64,000 bases of DNA, taken from positions 62,001-126,000 of the forward strand of contig NZ_FTNI01000015.1 in assembly GCF_900156315.1 (NCBI RefSeq). The letters run 5' to 3'. A program made the translations under genes and the position numbers. Origin of the DNA: Microbispora rosea. GTDB taxonomy: Bacteria > Actinomycetota > Actinomycetes > Streptosporangiales > Streptosporangiaceae. Under the pieces are notes generated by a model. It was not told the origin of the DNA and searched no databases. It saw only the letters and a list, made by a program, of their open reading frames with translations. Positions 33,150-40,000 of the stretch are shown in pieces (position 1 is the stretch's first letter; the number at the start of each line of letters is the position of its first letter).

Positions 33150-33821
33150 ATGCAGAAGTTCAACACCCCCGCCCCGATCTCCGTCGTCCTCGACGTCGCC
33201 GCCGGGCGCGTCCAGTTCATCGCGGCCGAGCGGGCCGACACCGTGGTCGAGGTCCTGCCCGCCGACGGCTCGAAGGGCCGCGACGTGAAGGCGGCGGAGC
33301 GGGCCACGGTCGAATACGCCGGCGGTGTCCTGCGGATCGAGGCCCGGGAGACGAAGAGCCAGATCCTCGGCCCCTCCGGATCCGTCGAGGTGACGGTGCG
33401 GCTGCCCGCCGGCTCTCAGGTCGAGGCGAAGGCGGCCGCCGCCGGATTCCGGGCGGTCGGACGGCTCGGCGACGTCGCCTTGGAGGGCGCGTACGGCTCG
33501 ATCAAGCTCGACGAGGCCGCGACCGTTCGCCTCACCACCGCCGCCGGTGACATTTCCATCGGCCGGCTCAACGGTCCCGCGGAGATCAGCACCGGCAAGG
33601 GCGACATCCGCATCGCCGAGGCCGTGCGCGGCACGGTTGTGCTGCGTACCGAGTCCGGCGAGGTGTCGGTCGGCGCAGCCGCCGGAGTCTCGGCCTCCCT
33701 GGACGCCGGCACCTCCTACGGCCGGATCCGCAACGCGCTCAACAACACCGAAGGCGCCGCCGCCCAGCTCGACATCCACGCGACCACCGCCCACGGCGAC
33801 ATCGTCGCCCGCAGCCTCTGA
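33150..33821 (+). CDS. DUF4097 family beta-strand repeat protein
   Basis: About 223 residues, no signal peptide. It is built of short repeating beta units such as GDVALEGAYGSIKLDEAATV, AAGDISIGRLNGPAEISTGKGDIRIAEAV and GEVSVGAAAG, typical of the DUF4097 adhesin-like right-handed beta-helix. Such proteins often neighbour regulators or stress genes; molecular role unknown. GGAGAG lies 4 nt upstream of the ATG at 33150. It is followed after 61 bp by a serine hydrolase, and both probably answer to the divergent regulator. Confidence 0.85.
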   Translation: MQKFNTPAPISVVLDVAAGRVQFIAAERADTVVEVLPADGSKGRDVKAAERATVEYAGGVLRIEARETKSQILGPSGSVEVTVRLPAGSQVEAKAAAAGFRAVGRLGDVALEGAYGSIKLDEAATVRLTTAAGDISIGRLNGPAEISTGKGDIRIAEAVRGTVVLRTESGEVSVGAAAGVSASLDAGTSYGRIRNALNNTEGAAAQLDIHATTAHGDIVARSL

Positions 33822-33882
33822 CCCGCGGCCTCCGTCTCCATCCGTTCACGCGACCTCATCACCGACCTGAAGGAGCCCCACC

Positions 33883-35001
33883 ATGTCCGTCACTCTCACC
33901 GGCCACGCCCGCCCGGAGCTGCAGAAGATCATCGAGGAGATGGTCGATTCCGGTTTCGTCGGGGTGACGCTGCGGGTGCACGACGAGCACGGCGAGTGGA
34001 CCGGCAGCGCCGGGCTGCGCGAGCTGGGCCGCATCGAAGAGCCGCCGATCGACGGGCACATCCGGATCGGCAGCAACACCAAGACCTTCACCGCCACCGT
34101 GGTGCTGCAACTGGTGGCTGAGGGCAAGATCGGGCTGGACACCGCTGTGGACGACTACCTGCCCGAGTTCGGGCTGGACCGGCGGATCACGGTGCGGATG
34201 CTGCTGCAGCACACCAGCGGAGTGTTCAACTTCACCGGCGAGTACTTCGAGGACGGCACGTTCGTCCCGGGGATCACCGCCACCACCGCGGGTAAGGAAT
34301 GGGTGGACAACCGGTTCCACACCTATCAGCCGGAGGAACTGGTCCGGCTGTCGTTGTCGAAGCCGGCGCGCTTCGAGCCGGGCACCGACTGGAGCTACGC
34401 CAACACCAACTACGTGCTGGCCAGGCTGCTGATCGAGAAGGTCACCGGCCGCTCGGTCGCCGAGGAGATGCAGCGGCTGATCCTGGGGCCGCTCAACCTG
34501 ACCGGCACCATCCAGCCGACCAGCGAGACCGGCATCCCCGAGCCGCACGCCCACGCCTACTACCGATATGAGGAGGACGGCCAGACCCGGACGGTCGACG
34601 TCACCCGGCAGAACCCCTCCTGGATCTCCTCCGGCGGCGACATGATCTCCACCACCCGCGACCTGCACACGTTCATCTCCGCACTGGTAGGCGGCACGCT
34701 GCTGCCGGCCGAGCTGCTGGCCGAGATGTGCACGCCCGAGGCGAAGGCCGGCTACGGCCTGGGGGTGTTCGTGCAGGAGGTGCCTGGCGGCGGCACCGTC
34801 ATCATGCACAACGGCGGCATGGCGGGTCACGCGGCGCTGATGTACAGCACGCCCGACGGCAGCACGACCCTGACCGCCGCGCTGAACTACGTCGACGACG
34901 CCGCGATGTCCATGGGAGTGGCGTTCCAGCAGGCGACGCAGCGCCTCGTCGCCGAGGTGTTCGGCGGTGAGCAGGCCGGGTCGGCCCGGCAGACGGGCTG
35001 A
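33883..35001 (+). CDS. serine hydrolase (class C beta-lactamase/DD-peptidase fold)
   Basis: A 372-residue beta-lactamase-fold hydrolase. The S-x-x-K motif is GSNTKTFTATVVL, the Y-x-N motif SYANTNYVLA, and the third motif is HNGGMAGH in place of KTG, as in esterase and D-aminopeptidase-like members. There is no signal peptide, so it appears intracellular, unlike secreted DD-carboxypeptidases. That argues for an esterase or peptidase acting on a small cytoplasmic substrate. AAGGAG precedes the ATG. Confidence 0.88.
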   Translation: MSVTLTGHARPELQKIIEEMVDSGFVGVTLRVHDEHGEWTGSAGLRELGRIEEPPIDGHIRIGSNTKTFTATVVLQLVAEGKIGLDTAVDDYLPEFGLDRRITVRMLLQHTSGVFNFTGEYFEDGTFVPGITATTAGKEWVDNRFHTYQPEELVRLSLSKPARFEPGTDWSYANTNYVLARLLIEKVTGRSVAEEMQRLILGPLNLTGTIQPTSETGIPEPHAHAYYRYEEDGQTRTVDVTRQNPSWISSGGDMISTTRDLHTFISALVGGTLLPAELLAEMCTPEAKAGYGLGVFVQEVPGGGTVIMHNGGMAGHAALMYSTPDGSTTLTAALNYVDDAAMSMGVAFQQATQRLVAEVFGGEQAGSARQTG

Positions 35002-35031
35002 GCATCCGGGGTGGAGGGCCGGGCGGCGGGC

Positions 35032-35736
35032 TCAGGAACGCCGCCGGGCCGTCCAGAGCCACATCACCGCCAGGACGGCGATCGCGACGCAGCCTCCGAC
35101 GGCCATGCCGGCGAGGAAGCCCGGACCTTCGCCGTCCGACCGCCCCCACAGAACCTCGGGCGCGATCACGGCGAGCAGGGTCACGGCCAGCACGACGTAG
35201 AACCGGCGGCTGAAGAAGACGCTGCGACCGGGGGCCGCGGGCGGGGAGTCGAGCTGCGCGGCCGGTCCCACGCTGGCGGCCCTGGGCCGCTTGAAGTATC
35301 GCCAGTACATCCAGGTGCCGCACGGCTCCCAGCCCTCGGGCGCCAGCCGCGCGGCCGGCGCGGAACCGGCGATCGACGGTTCCCTGCGATACTCCCACCG
35401 CTGCGGCCGTTCCGGGTCGCGGTGGCTCACGAACCTGCCGAGATGGTCGACCCGGTCGATCTCCCAGCCCTGGTCGCCCAGCCGGGCCAGCATCTGGCGG
35501 TCGGTGAAGATGTCGGCGGTCCACCGCCACTCGGTGGCGTCCGTCGCGTCGGTTTCGGGCGCCCGCGCCGCCAGCAACTGCCCGGCGAACTCGCCGACGG
35601 GCCCGAACTCCTCCTCCGGGTCGCCGCCGGTCTCGGCGACGTACGACGCCAGATCGGCGACGGTGGCCTCGGCCTGCACCACGGGCACGCCGCCCGCGCG
35701 CAGCAGGGCGGCCAGCTCGTCGAGGTAGGCGCTCAC
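35032..35736 (-). CDS. HAAS-type membrane protein paired with PadR
   Basis: About 234 residues. The N-terminal 60 residues (YLDELAALLRAGGVPVVQAE, then VADLASYVAETGGDPEEEFG) look like the alpha-helical HAAS/DUF1700 signalling domain. The middle part is a small alpha/beta module with WRWTADIFTDRQMLARLGDQGWE. Two C-terminal membrane segments follow (FYVVLAVTLLAVIAPEVLW, FLAGMAVGGCVAIAVLAVMW). HAAS proteins are commonly coded next to PadR regulators. Here its GTG shares a base with the PadR stop (TAGTG), so the pair is coupled. Confidence 0.7.
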   Translation of the reverse strand: MSAYLDELAALLRAGGVPVVQAEATVADLASYVAETGGDPEEEFGPVGEFAGQLLAARAPETDATDATEWRWTADIFTDRQMLARLGDQGWEIDRVDHLGRFVSHRDPERPQRWEYRREPSIAGSAPAARLAPEGWEPCGTWMYWRYFKRPRAASVGPAAQLDSPPAAPGRSVFFSRRFYVVLAVTLLAVIAPEVLWGRSDGEGPGFLAGMAVGGCVAIAVLAVMWLWTARRRS

Positions 35737-36071
35737 TACAGCCCTCCCGAGGACAGCACCGTGCGGACGGACTCGTCGAACGCCAGCCACAGGCGGCCCT
35801 GCTCGGCCAGCGTCTGCCGGCCCTGCTCGGTCAGCCGGTAGTAGCGCCGGCCGGGCCCGCGCTCGGTCACCCGGAACTCGGCGGACACCAGGCCCGCCTC
35901 CTCCAGGCGGTTGAGCACGGGATAGAGCGTGCCGCCGCGGATCTGCCCGAGCCCAGAGCCGGCGAGCATCTTGGCGATCTCGTAGCCGTAGTTCTCGCCC
36001 TCCGTCAGGCTGGCAAGCACCAGCAGGTCGAGGACGCCCTTGAGCCAGCTCGCGCGGCGGTCGGTCGCCAT
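35736..36071 (-). CDS. PadR family transcriptional regulator
   Basis: About 111 residues, the short PadR-s type. It shows SWLKGVLDLLVLASLTEGENYGYEIAKML, GQIRGGTLYPVLNRLEEAGLV and GRRYYRLTEQGRQTL, the usual winged helix with a single C-terminal dimer helix. I prefer the ATG at 36071, 8 nt after GAGGA, over the ATG at 36080. An inverted repeat (36089-36103) lies just upstream. It probably represses its own two-gene operon with the HAAS protein. Confidence 0.88.
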   Translation of the reverse strand: MATDRRASWLKGVLDLLVLASLTEGENYGYEIAKMLAGSGLGQIRGGTLYPVLNRLEEAGLVSAEFRVTERGPGRRYYRLTEQGRQTLAEQGRLWLAFDESVRTVLSSGGL

Positions 36072-36088
36072 GTGCTTCATCCTCGCAC

Positions 36089-36103
36089 GGTAGGACCACT
36101 ACC
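36089..36103. promoter_or_regulatory. inverted repeat GGTAG-GACCA-CTACC before PadR
   Basis: Perfect 5-bp arms. It reaches into the stop codon of the upstream CPBP gene and lies within 35 bp of the PadR start; autoregulatory operator candidate. Confidence 0.45.
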
Positions 36104-36837
36104 TAGACCGCGTGACCGACCGTCTTCGGGGCGGGCTGCGGCGTGCACACGAGGCCGCGGATGTCCATCAGGGCGTGCATCAGGATCGGCAGCAGGAGGC
36201 TGCCGGTGGCGAGGTAGAGGGCGGTGAGCGCGCAACCGGCGAGAGCCACCGCGAGCATGCTCTTCCATCCCTGGTAGAGGTGGCCCGCGGTGAAGACCGC
36301 CAGGGCCAGGGCGGCGGCCGCGGTGGTGCTCAGGCCCAGGGCTCCGACGCCGAGCGCGATGAGCAGGCCACGGTAGACGATCTCCTCGCAGAAGCCGGCG
36401 GTCACCGACATCGCGAGGGCGTGCCACCGCTCGGCGGTCGTGCGCGGCAGCAGCTCCCGCACAGCCGCCTGACCGGGCACCGTCCTGCCGGACCTCGCCA
36501 GTTGGCGCGCCATCACGATGCTGATCACGAGCGCCCCCGACATGCCGGCGACCGCCGGGGCGACCTCGCCGAAGTGGCTCGGCATGGTGAAGCCCAGGTC
36601 CGCGAGGCGGACCCCGGGAGACAGCACGAGGATCACCGCCGTGACGGCGACCCAGACCCACTCCTCGGCGATCCACAGCCGGTACGCCCGCACCAGCGCC
36701 CTGGGCTCGTGGTCCCGGCGTCGTGCCAGCCGGTCGTACTGACGCCTGCCCAGCCAGGGGGAGACGAAGGCCAGATAGGCCGTCAACGCGACCGCCAGGA
36801 GCAGGCCCGGGGTCGAGAAGCTCGCGGAGCTGGTCAT
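36103..36837 (-). CDS. CPBP family intramembrane metalloprotease
   Basis: A 244-residue membrane protein of the CAAX protease/bacteriocin-processing (Abi) family with about six to seven helices. Motif 1 is GFCEEIVYRGLLIA (E-E-x3-R), motif 2 FTAGHLYQGW with the His, and motif 3 HALMD. These are the metal-binding and catalytic residues of glutamic-type intramembrane proteases. Substrate unknown; family members process prenylated or bacteriocin-like peptides or regulators. The ATG is directly preceded by an 8-bp-arm inverted repeat that encloses the ribosome binding site. Confidence 0.88.
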   Translation of the reverse strand: MTSSASFSTPGLLLAVALTAYLAFVSPWLGRRQYDRLARRRDHEPRALVRAYRLWIAEEWVWVAVTAVILVLSPGVRLADLGFTMPSHFGEVAPAVAGMSGALVISIVMARQLARSGRTVPGQAAVRELLPRTTAERWHALAMSVTAGFCEEIVYRGLLIALGVGALGLSTTAAAALALAVFTAGHLYQGWKSMLAVALAGCALTALYLATGSLLLPILMHALMDIRGLVCTPQPAPKTVGHAV

Positions 36838-36871
36838 AAATCGCCGTCCTTTCTAGCCGTGTTGGCGATTT
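36838..36871 (-). promoter_or_regulatory. inverted repeat enclosing the CPBP ribosome binding site
   Basis: AAATCGCC and GGCGATTT (arms 36838-36845 and 36864-36871) are perfectly complementary, with 18 nt between that contain AAAGGA. The stem ends exactly at the ATG. In RNA it could occlude initiation; in DNA it could be an operator. Confidence 0.55.
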
Positions 36872-36873
36872 AG

Positions 36874-36902
36874 ACCATAAAGCGAGCTAGTTAGGAATGC
36901 AA
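36874..36902 (-). promoter_or_regulatory. promoter of the CPBP gene
   Basis: Minus strand TTGCAT (36897-36902), 17-nt spacer, TATGGT (36874-36879). Good sigma-A match, about 37 nt before the ATG. Confidence 0.6.
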
Positions 36903-36950
36903 TCTAGTCTGGAGGAGGGGTGCGAATCGCGATGATCCGAGCCCGCCTTG

Positions 36951-37481
36951 TCAGATCCGCCGGATCGCGGCGACATCGAGCTCCAGCACCACCTTCTTGC
37001 CGACCAGGCCCGCGGCGGCGATCGAGGCGACGCCCCAGTCCTTGCGGTTGATCGTGGCGCCGCCCGTGAAACGAAGCCGGACACCGCCCTGCGGGTCGTG
37101 CTCGGCGCCGATCCGATCGAGGGTCACGGTGATCGGCCTGGTCACGCCGCGGATGGTCAGGTCACCGGTGAGTTCGAAGGTGGTCGCGCCGATCTGCCGT
37201 GCCGCGGTCGAGACGAAGGTGATGGCCGGGTGGCCGGCCAGGTTCAGGAACCTGCCGCGCAGCATCTCGTCGCGTTGCGGGTTGTGGGTCTGGATGCTGC
37301 CGGCCTGGATCGTGAGCTCGACGTTCGACTTGGACGGGTCGTCGCCGTCCAGGTGAGCGCGGCCCTCGAACTCCTCGAACCGCCCGCGCACCTTGGGGCC
37401 GATCGTGTGCCGGGCGACGAAGCCGATCCGGGTGCGGGCGATGTCGAGGGTGTAGTCGCCGGTCAGAGCCGCGGTTGTCAC
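36951..37481 (-). CDS. YceI family protein
   Basis: A 176-residue lipocalin-like YceI barrel: GDYTLDIARTRIGFVARHTIG, FEEFEGRAHLDGDDPSKSNVE, DEMLRGRFLNLAGHPAITFVS, LTIRGVTRPITVTLDRIG. Members bind isoprenoid or amphiphilic ligands. There is no signal peptide, so it is the cytoplasmic actinobacterial form. It is divergent from a LysR regulator 141 bp away, a likely controller. Confidence 0.92.
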   Translation of the reverse strand: MTTAALTGDYTLDIARTRIGFVARHTIGPKVRGRFEEFEGRAHLDGDDPSKSNVELTIQAGSIQTHNPQRDEMLRGRFLNLAGHPAITFVSTAARQIGATTFELTGDLTIRGVTRPITVTLDRIGAEHDPQGGVRLRFTGGATINRKDWGVASIAAAGLVGKKVVLELDVAAIRRI

Positions 37482-37604
37482 GCTGGTCGCTCCTGGGAAA
37501 AGGGGAAGGCGGTGACCGTTCGCCTGCCGCCTCTCCGGTGATGACGTGTGTCCAGCATCGAGGCAGGTCAGCGGCGGAACAATGTACGATTCGCGGGGCG
37601 ATCC

Positions 37605-37620
37605 ATAACAGCGGGGTTAT
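37605..37620. promoter_or_regulatory. LysR-type box ATAAC-N6-GTTAT
   Basis: A perfect interrupted palindrome ending 2 nt before the LysR GTG start, in the gap shared with yceI. TACGAT (37585-37590) is a plausible -10 just upstream. Position suggests autoregulation. Confidence 0.6.
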
Positions 37621-37622
37621 CA

Positions 37623-38513
37623 GTGGAGCTGCGCGACATCGAGATCTTCCTCACGCTGGCGGAGGAGTTGCACTTCGGCCGCACGGCGGAACGGCTTCGC
37701 GTGTCCCAGGCCCGCGTCAGCCAGGCCATCAGCAAGCAAGAACGCCGCCTCGGCGTGGCCCTGTTCGATCGCACCAGCCGGCGGGTGGCCCTGACCCCTG
37801 TGGGCCGGCGCCTCCGGGAAGACCTCCAGCAGGCCCTCGACCTGATCAAGGCGGGACTCGCCCGCGCCGAGGCGGCCGGTCTGCGCGCCGGTCAGACCTT
37901 GCGCCTGGGCGTGTTCGGTCATGCCGGACACGAACTACGCCCCCTCGTCGACGCGTTCCGCACCCGCTACCCGGGCGGCGACGTCCAGTTCGGCGAGATC
38001 TACGGCAGCGACCCGTTCACCGCCCTGCGCACCGGAGAGCACGACATGAACGTGCTGTGGTTGCCCATCGCAGAACCGGACCTCACGGTCGGCCCGACCG
38101 TGCTCACCGGGGGCCGCGTGCTGGCCGTGTCGGCGGACCATCCGCTCGCCGAGCGCGGCACCGCGTCCCTGGAGGACCTCGCCGACAACCACGTCGTCGA
38201 CCTCGGCCCCGGCGCCCCCGAGTATTGGGTCGAGTCCATGGTCCCCACGCGTACACCGCTCGGCCGCCGTATCCCGCGCGGGCCCGCGGCGCGGACCTTC
38301 CACGAGATCCTGTCCCTGGTGGCCGCCGGACATTGCGTCCACCCGCTGGGCGAGATCGCCGCCCGCTACAACAGACCGCCCGGAGTCGTGTTCCTGCCCA
38401 TCCATGACGCCCCCACCCTTCACTGGGCCCTGACGTGGCGCTCCACCGCCGACAGCCCCGCGATCCGCGTGCTGGCGGAGACCGCCGCCGACCTCGGCCC
38501 CATCTCGCTGTGA
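37623..38513 (+). CDS. LysR family transcriptional regulator
   Basis: About 296 residues. The N-terminal HTH reads LRDIEIFLTLAEELHFGRTA, RLRVSQARVSQAISKQERRL, ALFDRTSRRVALT, and a type 2 periplasmic-like effector domain follows from about 90. The GTG at 37623 gives the canonical LysR N-terminus (VELRDIEIF); the longer frame has no support. It lies divergent from the YceI gene and has an LTTR palindrome at its start. Confidence 0.92.
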   Translation: MELRDIEIFLTLAEELHFGRTAERLRVSQARVSQAISKQERRLGVALFDRTSRRVALTPVGRRLREDLQQALDLIKAGLARAEAAGLRAGQTLRLGVFGHAGHELRPLVDAFRTRYPGGDVQFGEIYGSDPFTALRTGEHDMNVLWLPIAEPDLTVGPTVLTGGRVLAVSADHPLAERGTASLEDLADNHVVDLGPGAPEYWVESMVPTRTPLGRRIPRGPAARTFHEILSLVAAGHCVHPLGEIAARYNRPPGVVFLPIHDAPTLHWALTWRSTADSPAIRVLAETAADLGPISL

Positions 38514-38533
38514 GGGCGCGGGTGAGAAAGGGG

Positions 38534-38563
38534 TTCGGAGACGATCAACGGCTGTGCTAGCGT
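38534..38563 (+). promoter_or_regulatory. promoter of the thrS-like leader
   Basis: TTCGGA (38534-38539), 18-nt spacer, TAGCGT (38558-38563). The -10 ends 7 nt before the ATG of the leader ORF, the optimum for leaderless translation. Confidence 0.6.
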
Positions 38564-38570
38564 TCGCGGC

Positions 38571-38621
38571 ATGATGCGCGCCTGCCTGACGACGACGCCG
38601 GAGACCGTCCCGGCGCGCTGA
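38571..38621 (+). CDS. leader peptide with consecutive threonine codons (attenuator of thrS-like gene)
   Basis: A 16-residue ORF, MMRACLTTTPETVPAR, ending in TGA at 38619-38621. Residues 7-9 are three consecutive Thr codons (ACG ACG ACG) and residue 12 is a fourth (ACC). It starts 7 nt after TAGCGT, so it is likely a leaderless message. It lies 92 bp upstream of a threonyl-tRNA synthetase-like gene and is followed by a perfect hairpin. This is the classic layout of ribosome-mediated attenuation, as known for E. coli thr and for the pheM leader of pheST: stalling at Thr codons when Thr-tRNA is short should favour read-through. The ORF also overlaps a CGCCGG/CCGGCG hairpin. Confidence 0.72.
   Translation: MMRACLTTTPETVPAR
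38596..38615 (+). promoter_or_regulatory. pause/protector hairpin inside the leader ORF
   Basis: CGCCGG (38596-38601) pairs with CCGGCG (38610-38615) across 8 nt. It overlaps the last Thr codons, so a ribosome stalled there would disrupt it. Its 3' part (TCCCGG) can alternatively pair with CCGGGG in the terminator 5' arm. Confidence 0.5.
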
Positions 38622-38635
38622 CACGTACTTTCATC

Positions 38636-38665
38636 GAAGCCCCGGGGCGAGCGCCCCGGGGCTTC
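38636..38665 (+). terminator. attenuator terminator hairpin before the thrS-like gene
   Basis: GAAGCCCCGGGGC (38636-38648), loop GAGC, GCCCCGGGGCTTC (38653-38665): a perfect 13-bp stem followed by GTCGTCC rather than a U-run, as usual for actinobacterial terminators. It lies between the Thr-rich leader and the synthetase ribosome binding site. Confidence 0.68.
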
Positions 38666-38713
38666 GTCGTCCGGTCGCTCGCCCCGCTCGAAACCAGACG
38701 CGAGGAGACCGCG

Positions 38714-39946
38714 ATGCACGACCACCGCAAGCTGGGCCGCGAGCTCGGCCTGTTCGACACCGACCCGCTGATCGGCTCCGGGCTGCCCTACTGGCTGCCC
38801 GACGGAGCCGTGATCCGGCACACCCTGGAGGAGTACATCCGCGACGCCGAGCGGCGGGAGGGCTACCGGCACGTGTACTCCCCCGTGCTCGGCAAACGGG
38901 AGCTGTACGAGATCTCCGGGCACTGGTCGCACTACAGCGACGACATGTTCCCGCCCATGGACCTCGGGGGAGAGCAGGTCGTGCTGCGGCCGAGCCTGTG
39001 CCCCCACCACGCGCTGATCTACCGTTCGCGCTCGCACAGCTATCGTGAGCTGCCGCTGCGCGTCGCCGAGCTGGGCGGCATGTACCGCTCCGAGCTGTCG
39101 GGCGTGCTCGGCGGGCTCACCCGCGTACGGGCGATCCAGCTCAACGACGCGCACATCTTCTGCACCCTCGACCAGGTCGCCGCCGAGGCGGCCGGGGCCC
39201 TGGAGATGATCAGGCGCGCGTACGCCGCGCTCGGCATCCGCCCCGTCCGCTACCGGCTCTCCCTGCCCGGGGCCGGCGGCAAGTACGTCGCCGCCCCCGA
39301 GATGTGGCGGCGGGCGACCGCCATGCTGACCGACGTCCTCGACCGCTCCGGCCTGGCCTACGAGGCGGTGGAGGGCGAGGCGGCGTTCTACGGCCCGAAG
39401 ATCGACGTGCAGATCGCCGACGGCGCCGGGCGGGAGGCCACCCTGTCCACCGTGCAGGTCGACTTCCACCAGCCCGAGCAGTTCGATCTGCACTACATCG
39501 GCCCGGACGGCGGCAGGCACCGGCCGGTCATGGTCCACCGCAGCATCATCGGCAGCGTCGAGCGGGCCGTGGCGCACCTCATCGAGGTGTACGGCGGCGC
39601 CTTCCCCGCGTGGCTCGCCCCCACCCAGGTGGTGGTCCTGCCGGTGACCGAGGCCGAACTGCCGCGGGCCGAGGCGCTCGTACGGCGCTGCGCCGAGCTG
39701 GGCCTGCGGGCGGAGGTCTCCAGGCCCGAGCACGGCAGCCTGGGCGCCCGCGTCCGGGCGGCGCGGCTGGCGCCCTACCAGGCGGTGATCGGCGCGAAGG
39801 AGGCCGCAGGCGACGAGGTCGCGCTGCGCCTGCGCGACGGCCGCGCCCTGGACGCGATGCCCGCCGCCGAGGCGCTGGATCGCATCGGCGGTCTCGTCGC
39901 GGCCCGTGCCGCCGCCCTGTGGGAGCCGGCCGTCCAGCGGGCCTGA
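38714..39946 (+). CDS. thrS: threonyl-tRNA synthetase-like protein lacking TGS and editing domains
   Basis: A 410-residue class II synthetase; full-length bacterial ThrRS is about 640-690 residues. Present: catalytic core with motif 1 region (REGYRHVYSPVL), motif 2 MYRSELSGVLGGLTRVRAI with its Arg and Glu, motif 3 HRSIIGSVERAVAHLIE with its Arg, zinc ligands in CPHH and VHRS, and the anticodon-binding domain from about 305 (TQVVVLPVTEAELPRAEAL). Missing: the N-terminal TGS and editing (N2) domains. Usual FTQDDAHIFC is IQLNDAHIFC. GAGGAG precedes the ATG. It should charge tRNA-Thr without correcting Ser-tRNA. It is probably an accessory, possibly inhibitor-resistant, isoform switched on by Thr-tRNA shortage. 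A second full-length thrS elsewhere is expected. Confidence 0.88.
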   Translation: MHDHRKLGRELGLFDTDPLIGSGLPYWLPDGAVIRHTLEEYIRDAERREGYRHVYSPVLGKRELYEISGHWSHYSDDMFPPMDLGGEQVVLRPSLCPHHALIYRSRSHSYRELPLRVAELGGMYRSELSGVLGGLTRVRAIQLNDAHIFCTLDQVAAEAAGALEMIRRAYAALGIRPVRYRLSLPGAGGKYVAAPEMWRRATAMLTDVLDRSGLAYEAVEGEAAFYGPKIDVQIADGAGREATLSTVQVDFHQPEQFDLHYIGPDGGRHRPVMVHRSIIGSVERAVAHLIEVYGGAFPAWLAPTQVVVLPVTEAELPRAEALVRRCAELGLRAEVSRPEHGSLGARVRAARLAPYQAVIGAKEAAGDEVALRLRDGRALDAMPAAEALDRIGGLVAARAAALWEPAVQRA

Positions 39947-40000
39947 CCGCGCGCCGACGACGCTGACGGCACCGGCGCCGAGGGGTCACCGCCGGCGGCC

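Noticed and set aside
38521..38713. T-box riboswitch before the thrS-like gene
   Set aside because: No T-box consensus or long specifier domain, and the leader is only about 140 nt. The Thr-codon ORF and hairpins explain the region better.
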